A stretch of 43,706 nt of DNA from an uncultured Rickettsiales bacterium (GCA_937996615.1 CALKVD010000042.1:1-43706), one strand, 5' to 3'; positions 26,549 through 35,991 are shown, numbered from the stretch's first letter. Translations and numbers: made by a program. Notes: generated from the letters alone by a model not told the origin.

Positions 26549-27763
26549 TTATGTTTTTATTATCTCTAATGTTTTTAGCCTAGCTTCCTGGTCATAATCT
26601 AAAACATCTTGCACAGAATGAATTGCCTGATTTTTCCCTAGAAAAGCCTGCTCAGTAATTTCAAAAACTATTTCGCTAATATCTAAAAATTTTATTTTAT
26701 TCAAAAGAAATGCCTCAACTGCAATTTCATTAGCCGCGTTCATCGCAATTGGGACATAACAACCAGCTGAATATGCTTCGCGCGCAAGTTGTAAAAGCGG
26801 AAATCTTTTTGCGTCTTCTGTTTCAAAAGTAAGATTATGTATTTGAGCAAGATTAATATGCAAACTAGAAGCTAAGTGATCAAATTTATCTAACAAAGCT
26901 CCTTCAATTGGTATTGCCATATCGTTTGGGCTGGCACATAACATTGTGGTACCGTTCTGATATTCGACGATACCGTGAACGATCGACTGCCGATGAACCA
27001 AAACGCCAAGTTGATCCACTTTAAGATTAAATAACTTAGCTGCTTCAATAAGCTCCAACCCTTTGTTCATCATTGTTGCGGAATCTATACTGATCTTAGC
27101 TCCCATCGACCAAGTTGGGTGTTTTAGCGCCATCTTTGGAGTTACCTCCTTCATCTGTTCTAAAGAAAAATCCCAAAATGGACCACCGGATGCGGTAAGA
27201 ATAATTTTACTGATGTTTGTAGTATTAATTTCTCCATTTGAATCAAGTAATATTTTATAGATTGCGTTATGTTCTGAGTCAATTGGAATAATTTTAGTAT
27301 TATTCTTTTGAGCTAATCCCAAAACAAGATCTCCGGCGCAAACAATGCTTTCTTTATTTGCTAGAGCTAGGGTTTGACAATTAGGTATCGCAGCTAAGGT
27401 TGGTTTCAATCCTGCGATTCCTGTTATTGCTGAAATGCAAATATCATGTTTTGCCGATGCAATTTCCTCCAAAACTGCTTCTTGCCCTGACACAACCTTA
27501 GGTTTAAAAGTGTTTTTATATTCTTGTGACCTAGTGAAAAAAGAATCTATTCTCTGCTCAAGTTCTCCCTGTTTTGTTTGATCAAAAATAGCCACAGTAG
27601 AAGCTTGATATAAAACAGATCGTTTAGCTAACTTTTCAATATTATTGCCAAAAGAAACCAAAGTCTTAACTTCAAACTTTTCCCTATTTGCATCCAGAAC
27701 TTTAAAGGTACTATCTCCTATTGAGCCAGTCGCACCTAAAATCATTACAGATCGTTTCTCCAT
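26549..27763 (-). CDS. dxr: 1-deoxy-D-xylulose 5-phosphate reductoisomerase
   Basis: Dxr converts DXP to 2-C-methyl-D-erythritol 4-phosphate with NADPH, the committed MEP-pathway step. Visible motifs are the Rossmann ILGATGSIGDST at the N-terminus, ALANKESIVCAG, the metal-site IPIDSEHNAIYK, ILTASGGPFWD, HPTWSMGAKISIDSATMMNKGLE, and VHRQSIVHGIVEYQNGT. At 404 aa it has normal length. ATG at 27763 lies 9 nt after the cdsA stop, so the two are very likely cotranscribed. With ispH later in the window it shows a MEP-type isoprenoid route. Confidence 0.96.
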   Translation of the reverse strand: MEKRSVMILGATGSIGDSTFKVLDANREKFEVKTLVSFGNNIEKLAKRSVLYQASTVAIFDQTKQGELEQRIDSFFTRSQEYKNTFKPKVVSGQEAVLEEIASAKHDICISAITGIAGLKPTLAAIPNCQTLALANKESIVCAGDLVLGLAQKNNTKIIPIDSEHNAIYKILLDSNGEINTTNISKIILTASGGPFWDFSLEQMKEVTPKMALKHPTWSMGAKISIDSATMMNKGLELIEAAKLFNLKVDQLGVLVHRQSIVHGIVEYQNGTTMLCASPNDMAIPIEGALLDKFDHLASSLHINLAQIHNLTFETEDAKRFPLLQLAREAYSAGCYVPIAMNAANEIAVEAFLLNKIKFLDISEIVFEITEQAFLGKNQAIHSVQDVLDYDQEARLKTLEIIKT

Positions 27764-27772
27764 TTTTGATCT

Positions 27773-28489
27773 CTAACCATTGACTCCATATACAACCAAG
27801 AGTGCGACAAACCAAGAAGCAGTCACTAAACCATCAAGCCTATCTAAAACACCCCCATGTCCTGGAATGATACTCCCACTATCCTTAACGCCAAAATGTC
27901 TCTTAAAAGCTGATTCAAGAAAATCACCAGCCTGGGATATAACAGCGACTAATGGTGCAACCCAGATGCCCTGTGTCATCATTTTAGGGCTATATCCAGA
28001 AATATACATTAAACAGAAACTAACAGCCATCGCACCAATGGCCCCACCAGCCAAACCACTCCAGGTTTTACTTGGACTAATCTTCGGAGCGATTTTTGGT
28101 CCGCCGATAGATAACCCGGCAAAATAAGCAAAGGTGTCGGTAGCCCAAACCATAAACAATAGCCACATAGTAATATAGTATCCACCCTCAACTGACCTGA
28201 GATAGATCAAACTCCAACAAAATAGCAAGACATATAATAACCCCAAAGAAAACCATTCTAATTTATCCAATAACTTGGATTTATTATTTTTTACTATTGT
28301 AATAATTTCGTACATCATTAAAACACCAACTAAAAAAACCCATAGCGCATATAACCAAGAACCATAATGAACTACATATAAAACTAGCGGAGCTAAAACC
28401 AACGCCGATATAATTCGCAAAACAAGATTGTGTTTAAAATTTGGATGTTGGCTAATTTTAAGAGGCGATTTTAAAATATCTTTTAACAT
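27773..28489 (-). CDS. cdsA: Phosphatidate cytidylyltransferase
   Basis: CdsA makes CDP-diacylglycerol from phosphatidate and CTP, the precursor of all bacterial glycerophospholipids. The protein is 238 aa with several hydrophobic segments. The full CdsA signature is present near the C-terminus, SAFKRHFGVKDSGSIIPGH followed by GGVLDRLDGL, as is SPSKTWSGLAGGAIGA upstream. Family members are often ~270 aa; this one is compact. It is followed by dxr, but no uppS lies upstream, where it often sits in alphaproteobacteria; an MFS transporter gene is there instead. Confidence 0.94.
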   Translation of the reverse strand: MLKDILKSPLKISQHPNFKHNLVLRIISALVLAPLVLYVVHYGSWLYALWVFLVGVLMMYEIITIVKNNKSKLLDKLEWFSLGLLYVLLFCWSLIYLRSVEGGYYITMWLLFMVWATDTFAYFAGLSIGGPKIAPKISPSKTWSGLAGGAIGAMAVSFCLMYISGYSPKMMTQGIWVAPLVAVISQAGDFLESAFKRHFGVKDSGSIIPGHGGVLDRLDGLVTASWFVALLVVYGVNG

Positions 28490-28553
28490 TATTATATTAT
28501 CTTTATATTACGTGTTTAATTTCTAATTGCTATTAAATTATGCTAGCATTTTG

Positions 28554-29837
28554 TTACTTTGACCTTTGCTTTTTCTTGATTAAATTTATCATGATTATCA
28601 TTACAATATTCATTGCAATAAACAAGGAAGAAGTAACCATTAAATAAAGCGGTGGACTATAGCGATCAATCTTATCAACCAAAAGCGTACATAGAAGCGG
28701 CGTCGTTCCCCCAAACACTGCATTCCCTAAGTTATAGCCAAGAGCAACCCCAGAATAACGTAACTCTGGCGGGAATAAACGCATTGCGTAGGGATAGAGT
28801 GGTGCTGCAATCAGTGCCGTTAGAAGGGATAGGCCAAATAAACCTTGGTATATCTCAAGCTTATTATGATATGGATTGCTAATCATCGAAAAAAGCGGAG
28901 TCGCCCAAAGAGCAATCCCGAACGCCGCAAACATCATCGTATTAGAATAACCAAGTCTGTCAGCAATATATCCAGATATTGGCAAAAACAAAACTAAAGT
29001 AATCAATGCAAAAATTGAATATATCATCCCTTCCTGTTCGGAATAGCCCATCACTTCAGAAAAAAATGCGTTGAGATATCCTCGAATCAAATAAGAAATC
29101 GAAACAACCGCGCCAGTCGTGATGATTAAAGATACAACTGCGAATTTTTTGCGTCGCAATACATCAAATAACGGTATTTTTTTCAAAGCTTTTTCATTTT
29201 TTAGACTTTGAAAAACCGGGCTCTCTTCGTTTTTATGGCGAAAATATGCTCCAACCAAACCCATTAAAGCCCCGAGAGCGAATCCATATCTCCAGGTTAT
29301 TGGGTCCAACCCCAGTAGCTGAATAATCAATAAACCAGTAACATTAGCTAAAAGCGTTCCTATTATATTTGACGACATTACTATACTACCGACCATGCTT
29401 AGCTTGCCGCTTTTGAGATGCTCCAAAATATAGATAGCTGACCCAGTTCCCTCTCCCCCGATACACAAACCTTGGACGAGCCGTATTACAACCAAGAGTA
29501 GTGGCGCCCAAATTCCAATTGTTTCATATGGTGGCAGCAAAGCAATGCCAATCGTTGCAACTGCCATTCCGATTATCGAAGTTCGAAGAGCCACTCTTCT
29601 GCCATATTTATCGCCAATATGGCCAAAAACCAAACCACCAATCGGCCTAATAAAAAAACCAATCGCAAAAATCAAAAAAGTTAATAGAAGCTGCATCCGC
29701 TCATTCTGTTGCGGGAAAAATAAATCCCCCATTATCGGAGCAAAAACAGCGTACATCCCAAAATCATAATATTCTACAATATTTCCGATAATGGTAGTTC
29801 CTATTAGCTTTTTTTTATCATAAGATATACCAGACAT
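28554..29837 (-). CDS. MFS transporter, metabolite:H+ symporter (ProP-like) family
   Basis: This 427-aa protein has about 12 hydrophobic segments. It carries the MHS-subfamily signs GNIVEYYDFGMYAVFAPIMG at the N-terminus, RPIGGLVFGHIGDKYGRR between the second and third segments, and GLCIGGEGTGSAIYILEH. These resemble ProP/KgtP-type osmolyte or dicarboxylate symporters, many paralogues of which are known in Rickettsiales. The substrate cannot be read from sequence. It lies 64 nt upstream of cdsA on the same strand and divergent from lysK (152 nt). Confidence 0.9.
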   Translation of the reverse strand: MSGISYDKKKLIGTTIIGNIVEYYDFGMYAVFAPIMGDLFFPQQNERMQLLLTFLIFAIGFFIRPIGGLVFGHIGDKYGRRVALRTSIIGMAVATIGIALLPPYETIGIWAPLLLVVIRLVQGLCIGGEGTGSAIYILEHLKSGKLSMVGSIVMSSNIIGTLLANVTGLLIIQLLGLDPITWRYGFALGALMGLVGAYFRHKNEESPVFQSLKNEKALKKIPLFDVLRRKKFAVVSLIITTGAVVSISYLIRGYLNAFFSEVMGYSEQEGMIYSIFALITLVLFLPISGYIADRLGYSNTMMFAAFGIALWATPLFSMISNPYHNKLEIYQGLFGLSLLTALIAAPLYPYAMRLFPPELRYSGVALGYNLGNAVFGGTTPLLCTLLVDKIDRYSPPLYLMVTSSLFIAMNIVMIIMINLIKKKQRSK

Positions 29838-29989
29838 AACTTTGTAATGTTAATTGTTTTTTATATTGTTAATTTGTTTCTTATTTACTATTATAAATAG
29901 CTTTAACTCAGAAGTATACAAATAGTCAATTTGGGAGTATAATAACTTCACTCAAACAATATAAAATCAATATTTATAACTCAGGAAGT

Positions 29990-31630
29990 ATGTCTAACAA
30001 AAATATTTATTTAAATAGCAAAGCATGGCCATTTGTTGAAGCAAAAGCCTTGCTTCAAAGAGTTGAGACACGAATTCAGAACAGCTCCGACCCTAATGAT
30101 AGAATCGTCCGGTTTGAGACTGGCTATGGACCTTCTGGCTTGCCCCATATTGGAACTTTTGGCGAGGTTGCTAGAACAACGATGGTCAGAAATGCGTTTC
30201 GCGCTATTTCTGATTTGCCAACCAAGCTGATATGTATTTCTGACGACATGGATGGAATGCGCAAAATTCCCGATACAATCCCGAACAAATCAGAATACCT
30301 TCAATATATGGACCAGCCATTGTCAAAAATCCCAGACCCTTTTAAAACAAATTCTAGCTTCGGCGCAAACATGAACGCGAGACTTCGCAAATTCCTTGAC
30401 CATTTTGGTTTTGATTATGATTTCTATAGTGCCAGCGAATGTTACCAAAACGGAACCTTCAACCAAGGGTTGCAGCTAGTTCTGAAGCATTATGACGAAA
30501 TTATGGATATAATGCTACCGACTTTGGGCGAAGAAAGACAACAAACCTATAGCCCGTTTCTTCCAGTATGCAAAAAAACCGGCAAAGTTCTCCAAGTTCC
30601 AATCCAAGAACGAGATCTTGCAAAAAATATGATCAGCTATAAGGATCCTGAAACAAACCAAACAATCGAAACCTCAATTTTAGACGGTAACTGCAAACTC
30701 CAATGGAAAGTGGATTTTGGTATGCGTTGGGCGATTTTCAAAATCGATTTTGAAATGTATGGCAAAGATCACTTGGTTAATGGTAAAATATATAGTGCAA
30801 TCTGCAAAGCAATAGGAGGAAATCCCCCACAACAGATGTTTTTTGAACTTTTTCTCGATCATGAAGGTAAAAAGATTTCTAAATCCAAGGGAAATGGCTT
30901 AACAATTGACGAATGGCTAAGGTATGCCCCGCAAGAAAGTTTAGCTCTATTTATGTATAATTCACCACAAAAAGCTAAAAAATTATATTTTGACGTCATC
31001 CCAAAAGCCGTCGACGAGTACTTGCAACACCTCCATAGCTACCATAGCGACAGCGACGAAGCCAAACGGGTCAACAATCCAGTGTTCCATATTCATGCCG
31101 GCAAGCCTCCAATTGTTGCTTCCCGAATCACTTATAGCCTGATCCTAAACCTTGTTAGCGCTTGTAACACTGATAATCCTGAAGTTATTTGGGGATATAT
31201 CGGAAAGCTTTTTACTAAAGCCGATGCCAAATCTGATACTAAAGCTGATGCCGAAGCAATTTCAAATCATCGGCCCAACGGTTGCCCATTCCTCGAATCT
31301 ATTGTCCAAGGCGCAATCAGATATTACCAAGAACATATTAAACCATATAAAAAGTATCGCTCTCCTTCACAAACAGAAAAATCAGCGCTAAAAGATCTGC
31401 GAACTGAACTAAATTTAGCACAAAACAGTAAATTCATCGACTTTGCTGAGGAGATGCAAAATTTAGTTTATACTGTGGCACAAAAGCATCAAATCGAAGT
31501 TAAGGATTGGTTCAAGGCTTTATATGAAATTCTTTTGGGGGCAGAAAGCGGCCCCCGCTTTGGCTCTTTTATTGCGCTATATGGAATCTCTGATACGATC
31601 AAATTAATAGATAACGTGATAGCCGAATGA
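29990..31630 (+). CDS. lysK: Lysyl-tRNA synthetase, class I
   Basis: LysK charges tRNA-Lys using a class I fold, unrelated to the class II LysS of most bacteria; it occurs in archaea, spirochaetes and most alphaproteobacteria. The 546-aa protein has the HIGH-like motif in GPSGLPHIGTFGEV (H53-I-G-T56) and the KMSKS-like motif KISKSKGNG, with DMDGMR and HEGKKISK segments as in the family. A short tandem repeat (31214-31257) encodes TKADAKSD/TKADAEA at about residues 409-423. Start ATG 29990 is preceded by AGGAAGT at suitable spacing. A MITE-like element starts 3 nt after its stop. Confidence 0.96.
   Translation: MSNKNIYLNSKAWPFVEAKALLQRVETRIQNSSDPNDRIVRFETGYGPSGLPHIGTFGEVARTTMVRNAFRAISDLPTKLICISDDMDGMRKIPDTIPNKSEYLQYMDQPLSKIPDPFKTNSSFGANMNARLRKFLDHFGFDYDFYSASECYQNGTFNQGLQLVLKHYDEIMDIMLPTLGEERQQTYSPFLPVCKKTGKVLQVPIQERDLAKNMISYKDPETNQTIETSILDGNCKLQWKVDFGMRWAIFKIDFEMYGKDHLVNGKIYSAICKAIGGNPPQQMFFELFLDHEGKKISKSKGNGLTIDEWLRYAPQESLALFMYNSPQKAKKLYFDVIPKAVDEYLQHLHSYHSDSDEAKRVNNPVFHIHAGKPPIVASRITYSLILNLVSACNTDNPEVIWGYIGKLFTKADAKSDTKADAEAISNHRPNGCPFLESIVQGAIRYYQEHIKPYKKYRSPSQTEKSALKDLRTELNLAQNSKFIDFAEEMQNLVYTVAQKHQIEVKDWFKALYEILLGAESGPRFGSFIALYGISDTIKLIDNVIAE
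31214..31257 (+). repeat. Imperfect 24-nt tandem repeat inside lysK
   Basis: Unit 1 (31214-31237) begins ACTAAAGCCGATGCC. Unit 2 (31238-31257, 20 nt) begins ACTAAAGCTGATGCC, with three differences over the 20 shared bases. It encodes TKADAKSD then TKADAEA, a charged, Ala-rich stretch that looks like an in-frame duplication. Confidence 0.6.
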
Positions 31631-31633
31631 CGT

Positions 31634-31932
31634 TATAGTAAATTAAGTCGGGTTTGCTTATAGAATAATAATCTCCAGAATCTTTAGCTAGGGCTGTTGC
31701 GAGACGGAGGTTAGTAGAAGTTCGGAGAATGCACGGGGCGCCTAAAACCCGGGGTTTACTCTGAGGTATATGAGGATTTGAGGGCGGATATTTTGAGCAG
31801 CGAAATTACCCCAAAATTTCATTTCGCAACAGCACCAAGCTGCATAATTATTAGCATTTCTGAAAATATTAATATAGTAACCTAGATTTTAATACAATAT
31901 TTTATATGCAAATTTCGACCTAATTTACTATA
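31634..31932 (+). mobile_element. MITE-like element, copy B
   Basis: This is a non-coding element of about 295 bp, homologous to 24404-24692. Its ends are a strong inverted repeat: TATAGTAAATTAAGTCG from 31634 and, read from the other strand at 31932, TATAGTAAATTAGGTCG. The similarity continues to about 25 nt, and TA lies at each edge. A second, inner pair is GCTGTTGCGAGAC (31693-31705) and ATTTCGCAACAGC (31821-31833), with 11 of 13 pairing. It carries no ORF. It begins 3 nt after the lysK stop. The TA flanks suggest a TA-target transposase family (IS630/mariner type), which is inference. Confidence 0.75.
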
Positions 31933-31999
31933 ACCTCCGTTTTGCCTCCGCCCCCAAAGATATCACAAAACCTGTCATACCCAGATAAAACTTACCGCT

Positions 32000-32022
32000 T
32001 TTATACCAGTTCAGCTATAAAA
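32000..32022 (+). repeat. 22-nt palindromic intergenic motif, copy 3
   Basis: The sequence is TTTATACC, AG, TTCAGCTATAA followed by AA. It lies between MITE copy B and the 3' end of the GDPD-like gene, again at a convergent 3' intergenic site. See the copies at 3028-3050 and 18072-18094. Confidence 0.65.
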
Positions 32023-32035
32023 TATCACCACAATT

Positions 32036-32659
32036 TTATAATATCCATAAATCAGGAAACTTGGTACAAACCGCGTCTATCTCTTTGTTGCCTAAAAAAG
32101 TGCGGAGAGTATTGATTGATTCAGGGCTATGTTGTTGCAACTCTGGCGACACCAAACAAATTTTAAAACCAGCGTCTTTGAGGGAGCTATATGCCGAATC
32201 TGATAAAGGTAGGTGGGTAAAATAATCAACCCACACCCATTTTGCCATCCCACTAAAAGCCAAAGCATATTCTATTGGTTCAAATTCAGAAAAACGAACG
32301 GCTAAATTTTCTGGACCAAATTCTGGTAGATTTTGAATTGCTTTACGAGCATATTTAACAAAATATGGCATTGATAAATCTAAAAAAAACCAGTTTTTAA
32401 CTGAAAATTTTTGCATTATTTTGATACATTGTTCCTCAATTCCTTCGGTTTTTAGATTAAGAATTAACGGCCCATTATGCTGCCAGTGGTGCAACCAATC
32501 TTCAAGAGTTACAAGCGGCGAAGTAAGGTGATGCCCCAGGGGATCATGGTCTATTATTAGCATATCATTATGATAGCGTATATCTATCTCAGCACCAAAT
32601 TGAATTGGTAGGTCTCTGAGTTGTTCTACTGTATTAATACGGTGCTTGATTATTTGCAT
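32036..32659 (-). CDS. Glycerophosphodiester phosphodiesterase-like protein (TIM-barrel superfamily)
   Basis: The 207-aa protein begins MQIIKHRINTVEQLRDLP and contains GAEIDIRYHND then LIIDHDPLG, the E-x-D...HD pattern of the GDPD/PI-PLC-like superfamily. LILNLKTEGIEE and a C-terminal AVCTKFPDLW follow. It is shorter than classical GDPDs (~240-260) and lacks a signal peptide. I recall similar short proteins within bacterial surface-polysaccharide loci. No such neighbours exist here. Superfamily membership is fairly clear; the substrate is unknown. It is separated from ispH upstream by 91 nt. Confidence 0.7.
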   Translation of the reverse strand: MQIIKHRINTVEQLRDLPIQFGAEIDIRYHNDMLIIDHDPLGHHLTSPLVTLEDWLHHWQHNGPLILNLKTEGIEEQCIKIMQKFSVKNWFFLDLSMPYFVKYARKAIQNLPEFGPENLAVRFSEFEPIEYALAFSGMAKWVWVDYFTHLPLSDSAYSSLKDAGFKICLVSPELQQHSPESINTLRTFLGNKEIDAVCTKFPDLWIL

Positions 32660-32750
32660 AGTACAGCTTGATTAAAAATTTTGTTTTTGGCCTAATATTG
32701 AGTTGATCTTAATATTGAACATTGCCTATACTAATATATTAATATATTTT

Positions 32751-33716
32751 TTATTCCACAGGAAGTAATTCTGGCGGTAATCTGAAAAATATATTTTCGT
32801 CAATACCTTCAATTTCTTCGAGTGTTGTATTATATTTGCCAACAAAATATTCCACCACCTGTTCAACCAATAGCTCTGGCGCCGATGCTCCAGCAGTAAT
32901 TCCAATTTTTTTTATTCCTTCCAACCACTCTTCTTTAATATCTGCTGTGGAATCAATTAGATAGGAATCAACCCCTGAAGCTTGAGCTATATCACGCAAT
33001 CTGTTGGAATTTGAGCTATTATTCGAACCTATAACCAGAATCAAATCAACATTATCAGCTAAAAACTTTACTGCATTTTGTCGATTTTGGGTTGCGTAGC
33101 AAATATCACGTAACTCAGGCCCTAAAACATCAGCAAAGCGTTGGTAAATTTTATCAACTATCTGTTTAGTATCGTCAACACTAAGGGTAGTTTGAGTAAC
33201 ATACCCAATCGGAGCGGATTCTGGAAGATCGATTAAATCAACGTCTTCAACAGATTGCACAAGATATACCTTTCCTTTGATTCGTCCCATTGTACCTTGG
33301 GTTTCTGGATGATTCTGATGTCCAACTAGGATCATAGTGCGGCCTTCGCTATCATATTTAATAGCGCGATTATGAACTTTTTTCACCAGAGGGCAGGTTG
33401 CGTCTATTACCCTTAGACCAGTTTTTTTAGCTTCATCTTCCACCGAGTCCGAAACACCATGGGCAGAAAAAATAGCAATTGCCGAGGTTGGAACTTCGTT
33501 TAATTCTTTAACAAAAATTGCTCCCATTTGACGCAACCTATCGACGACATACTTGTTATGCACAATTTCGTGCCTAACATATATCGGTGCTCCATGTTTC
33601 TCCAAAGCACGTTCGACAATTTGGATGGCGCGTTCAACTCCAGCGCAAAATCCGCGAGGCTTTGCAAGAAAAAGATGTATTTTCTGTTTTTTTATATTTT
33701 TTCCATTATTTTCCAT
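32751..33716 (-). CDS. ispH: 4-hydroxy-3-methylbut-2-enyl diphosphate reductase
   Basis: IspH (LytB) is the terminal MEP-pathway enzyme, reducing HMBPP to IPP and DMAPP with a 4Fe-4S centre. Three cluster cysteines are seen in RGFCAGVERAI, DATCPLVKKVH and DICYATQNRQ. Catalytic-region motifs HEIVHNKYVV, FSAHGV, VGHQNHPETQG, TQTTLSVDDT, IGSNNSSNSNRL and ITAGASAPE are complete. At 321 aa it is normal length. The ATG at 33716 begins a short Lys/Asn-rich lead. It forms a pathway partner for dxr elsewhere in the window. Confidence 0.96.
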   Translation of the reverse strand: MENNGKNIKKQKIHLFLAKPRGFCAGVERAIQIVERALEKHGAPIYVRHEIVHNKYVVDRLRQMGAIFVKELNEVPTSAIAIFSAHGVSDSVEDEAKKTGLRVIDATCPLVKKVHNRAIKYDSEGRTMILVGHQNHPETQGTMGRIKGKVYLVQSVEDVDLIDLPESAPIGYVTQTTLSVDDTKQIVDKIYQRFADVLGPELRDICYATQNRQNAVKFLADNVDLILVIGSNNSSNSNRLRDIAQASGVDSYLIDSTADIKEEWLEGIKKIGITAGASAPELLVEQVVEYFVGKYNTTLEEIEGIDENIFFRLPPELLPVE

Positions 33717-33838
33717 TATTTATACTGTTATCATCTTACAATTTGATATATTTATTATGATAAAGCAGCTAATACTGCCATACAAAAAACAACTTAACTC
33801 CAAAATTGATTTCTTCAGTAACTACTCACATATATCTA

Positions 33839-34441
33839 TTATGAAATTGGTCCTATTTGTCTATTTATTTTCGCATAATCAGGAGCAATTAACGAAAACA
33901 GTGTTATATCCTCAGGTTTTTTGTTTATTATTCGATACCCTCGCAAAATTCCCTCATGTTCAAAGCCAATTTTACGTAAAATAGCTTGTGATTTTTCGTT
34001 TTTCACCATTGTCCTAGCCTCGATTCGATATGCCTGCATTTTGTTAAAGGCCAGTTTGAACACTTCAGTCAGTACCCCAGTCATGATTCCCTGGCGCCAA
34101 TATTGGGGCATGAGATCATAGCTAACTTCCAAACGCCTATTGTGAAAATTCCAGCCAACAAATCCAACTGTTCCTATTAGGTTGTCAGTTTCTTTGTCAG
34201 CAATTGCCCAAAATATGGAGCGCTTTTGGTAAAACAATCCGCCCCAAAATTTAACATCTTTCAGCGCTTCGTCCACTGATTTTGGTACATCTTCATCAGA
34301 TAAATATTCGCTGACTTCTGGAAAGTTATACAGGTTAAAATAATTTTCTGCATCCTTAAGTTGCAAATCGCGCAAAACAACTTTATCAAGAGTAAAACTG
34401 GGGAATTTACTAAAAAAATTATGCAATCCTGGGTTTTTCAT
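33839..34441 (-). CDS. GNAT acetyltransferase, RimJ/RimL type
   Basis: The 200-aa protein has the RimJ/RimL-like GNAT layout: VLRDLQLKDAENYFNLYNFPEV at the N-terminus, FWAIADKETDNLIGTVGF, YDLMPQYWRQGIMTGVL for the acetyl-CoA-binding loop, and EARTMVKNEKSQAILRKIGF then HEGILRG. Members acetylate ribosomal-protein N-termini or other amines; the substrate here is not known. It is a single gene between ispH and hslU, all on the minus strand. Confidence 0.85.
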   Translation of the reverse strand: MKNPGLHNFFSKFPSFTLDKVVLRDLQLKDAENYFNLYNFPEVSEYLSDEDVPKSVDEALKDVKFWGGLFYQKRSIFWAIADKETDNLIGTVGFVGWNFHNRRLEVSYDLMPQYWRQGIMTGVLTEVFKLAFNKMQAYRIEARTMVKNEKSQAILRKIGFEHEGILRGYRIINKKPEDITLFSLIAPDYAKINRQIGPIS

Positions 34442-34531
34442 ATTATTTAGTTATTTTTTATATTCAATTTTAATATATTATTCATGTTGGTATATTATTT
34501 AATAATAAATTGATCCACCAATGCAACTAAT

Positions 34532-35845
34532 TTATAAAATAAATTTACTCATATCCGTGTCTAAATGAATCAAAGCGTCTAGGTGATTGATGACATATGA
34601 TTCGTCGATCACCACCTTGGTGTTAGGCAATTCTGGAGCTGTAAAACTAATCGCTTCTAGAAGCTTTTCCATAATAGTATGCAACCTCCTAGCCCCTATA
34701 TTCTCCACTCTTTCGTTCATTTCAGTTGCAAATTTCGCTATCTTTCTGATACCATCTTCGCTAAATTCGAGATCAACCTTTTCAACTCCTAGCATTGCTT
34801 TATACTGATTCAACAGATTGTGGCTAGGTTCGGTTAAAATTCTAACCAAATCTTCCTCGGTTAATGGCTTTAATTCAACTCTGACTGGCAATCTTCCTTG
34901 CAATTCAGGCAGCAAATCCGACGGTTTGGCGAGGTGGAATGCGCCGGAAGCTATAAACAATATGTGATTAGTTTTGATAGGGCCATATTTTGTTGTCACA
35001 ACAGTCCCTTCAATCAGAGGTAATAAATCGCGCTGAACCCCTTCTCTGCTAACTTCTGCTCTGCCGCCACCGCTGTTCGACCTACTTGCGATCTTATCTA
35101 TTTCGTCAATAAAGACAATTCCATCTTGCTCAACGGTTTGGATTGTTTTTCTAGTCACCTGCTCATCATCTATCAGCTTGTCGCTTTCTTCAGCAACAAT
35201 TTGGTTATATGCGTCAGTAACTGTAGCACGAATAGTTTTGGTACGCTTGCCAGCAAAAGCTTTACCAAACATTTCGGTCATATTAATCATTCCAAGTTGC
35301 CCTCCTGGTATGTCCATAGTGTGCATAGGCGATTGACTAGCTTCTAGCACCTCAATCTCTATTTCGCTTGAATCAAGTTCATGATTACGCAGTTTACGCA
35401 AAAATCTTTGTCTTGTTTCTTCGCTGGCATCAACCCCAACTAGAGAATCCAAAATCCTCTTTTCGGTTGCTGCTTGAGCTTTGACTTGAACAGCTTCACG
35501 CATGTTTTTCTTAATTTTGTTAAAAGCTATATCAGCCAGGTCGCGAATAATTGAATCTACATCACGACCAACATAACCTATTTCAGTGAATTTTGTTGCT
35601 TCAACCTTAATAAAAGGTGAATTGGTCATTTTGGCAATTCGTCTTGCTATTTCGGTTTTACCAACTCCAGTCGGGCCAATCATGAGAATATTATGCGGCA
35701 CAATTTCATCTCTAATTTCATCAGCAACTAATTTACGACGCCAACGATTTCTTAAGGCATTTGCAACAGCTTTTTTAGCATCATCCTGCCCTACTACAAA
35801 TAAACTTAAGGTTGATACTATTTCTTTTGGCGTTAGTGCAAACAT
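34532..35845 (-). CDS. hslU: ATP-dependent protease ATPase subunit HslU
   Basis: HslU is the AAA+ unfoldase of the HslUV protease. At 437 aa it has normal length. Walker A is IGPTGVGKTEIARR, the pore loop is in KFTEIGYVGRDV, Walker B is VFIDEIDKIA, and sensor and C-terminal motifs include RLPVRVELKPL and ENIGARRLHTIMEKLLE. The I-domain lies between residues ~110 and ~220. hslV normally lies directly upstream in alphaproteobacteria; the 192 nt upstream of this ATG contain no such gene. The next gene upstream is dnaK. Confidence 0.95.
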   Translation of the reverse strand: MFALTPKEIVSTLSLFVVGQDDAKKAVANALRNRWRRKLVADEIRDEIVPHNILMIGPTGVGKTEIARRIAKMTNSPFIKVEATKFTEIGYVGRDVDSIIRDLADIAFNKIKKNMREAVQVKAQAATEKRILDSLVGVDASEETRQRFLRKLRNHELDSSEIEIEVLEASQSPMHTMDIPGGQLGMINMTEMFGKAFAGKRTKTIRATVTDAYNQIVAEESDKLIDDEQVTRKTIQTVEQDGIVFIDEIDKIASRSNSGGGRAEVSREGVQRDLLPLIEGTVVTTKYGPIKTNHILFIASGAFHLAKPSDLLPELQGRLPVRVELKPLTEEDLVRILTEPSHNLLNQYKAMLGVEKVDLEFSEDGIRKIAKFATEMNERVENIGARRLHTIMEKLLEAISFTAPELPNTKVVIDESYVINHLDALIHLDTDMSKFIL

Positions 35846-35991
35846 ATCTTTATAAATGAATTAAATCGATTTTAGCTAAAAACTTTTCGCAAGATTTTTT
35901 GATTCTTGTTACTATTTATATTATTGGAGAATTTAAACATAATAGCAATTATTGTTATTAATATTGTTACTTAAATAATCCCAACAAAGTT

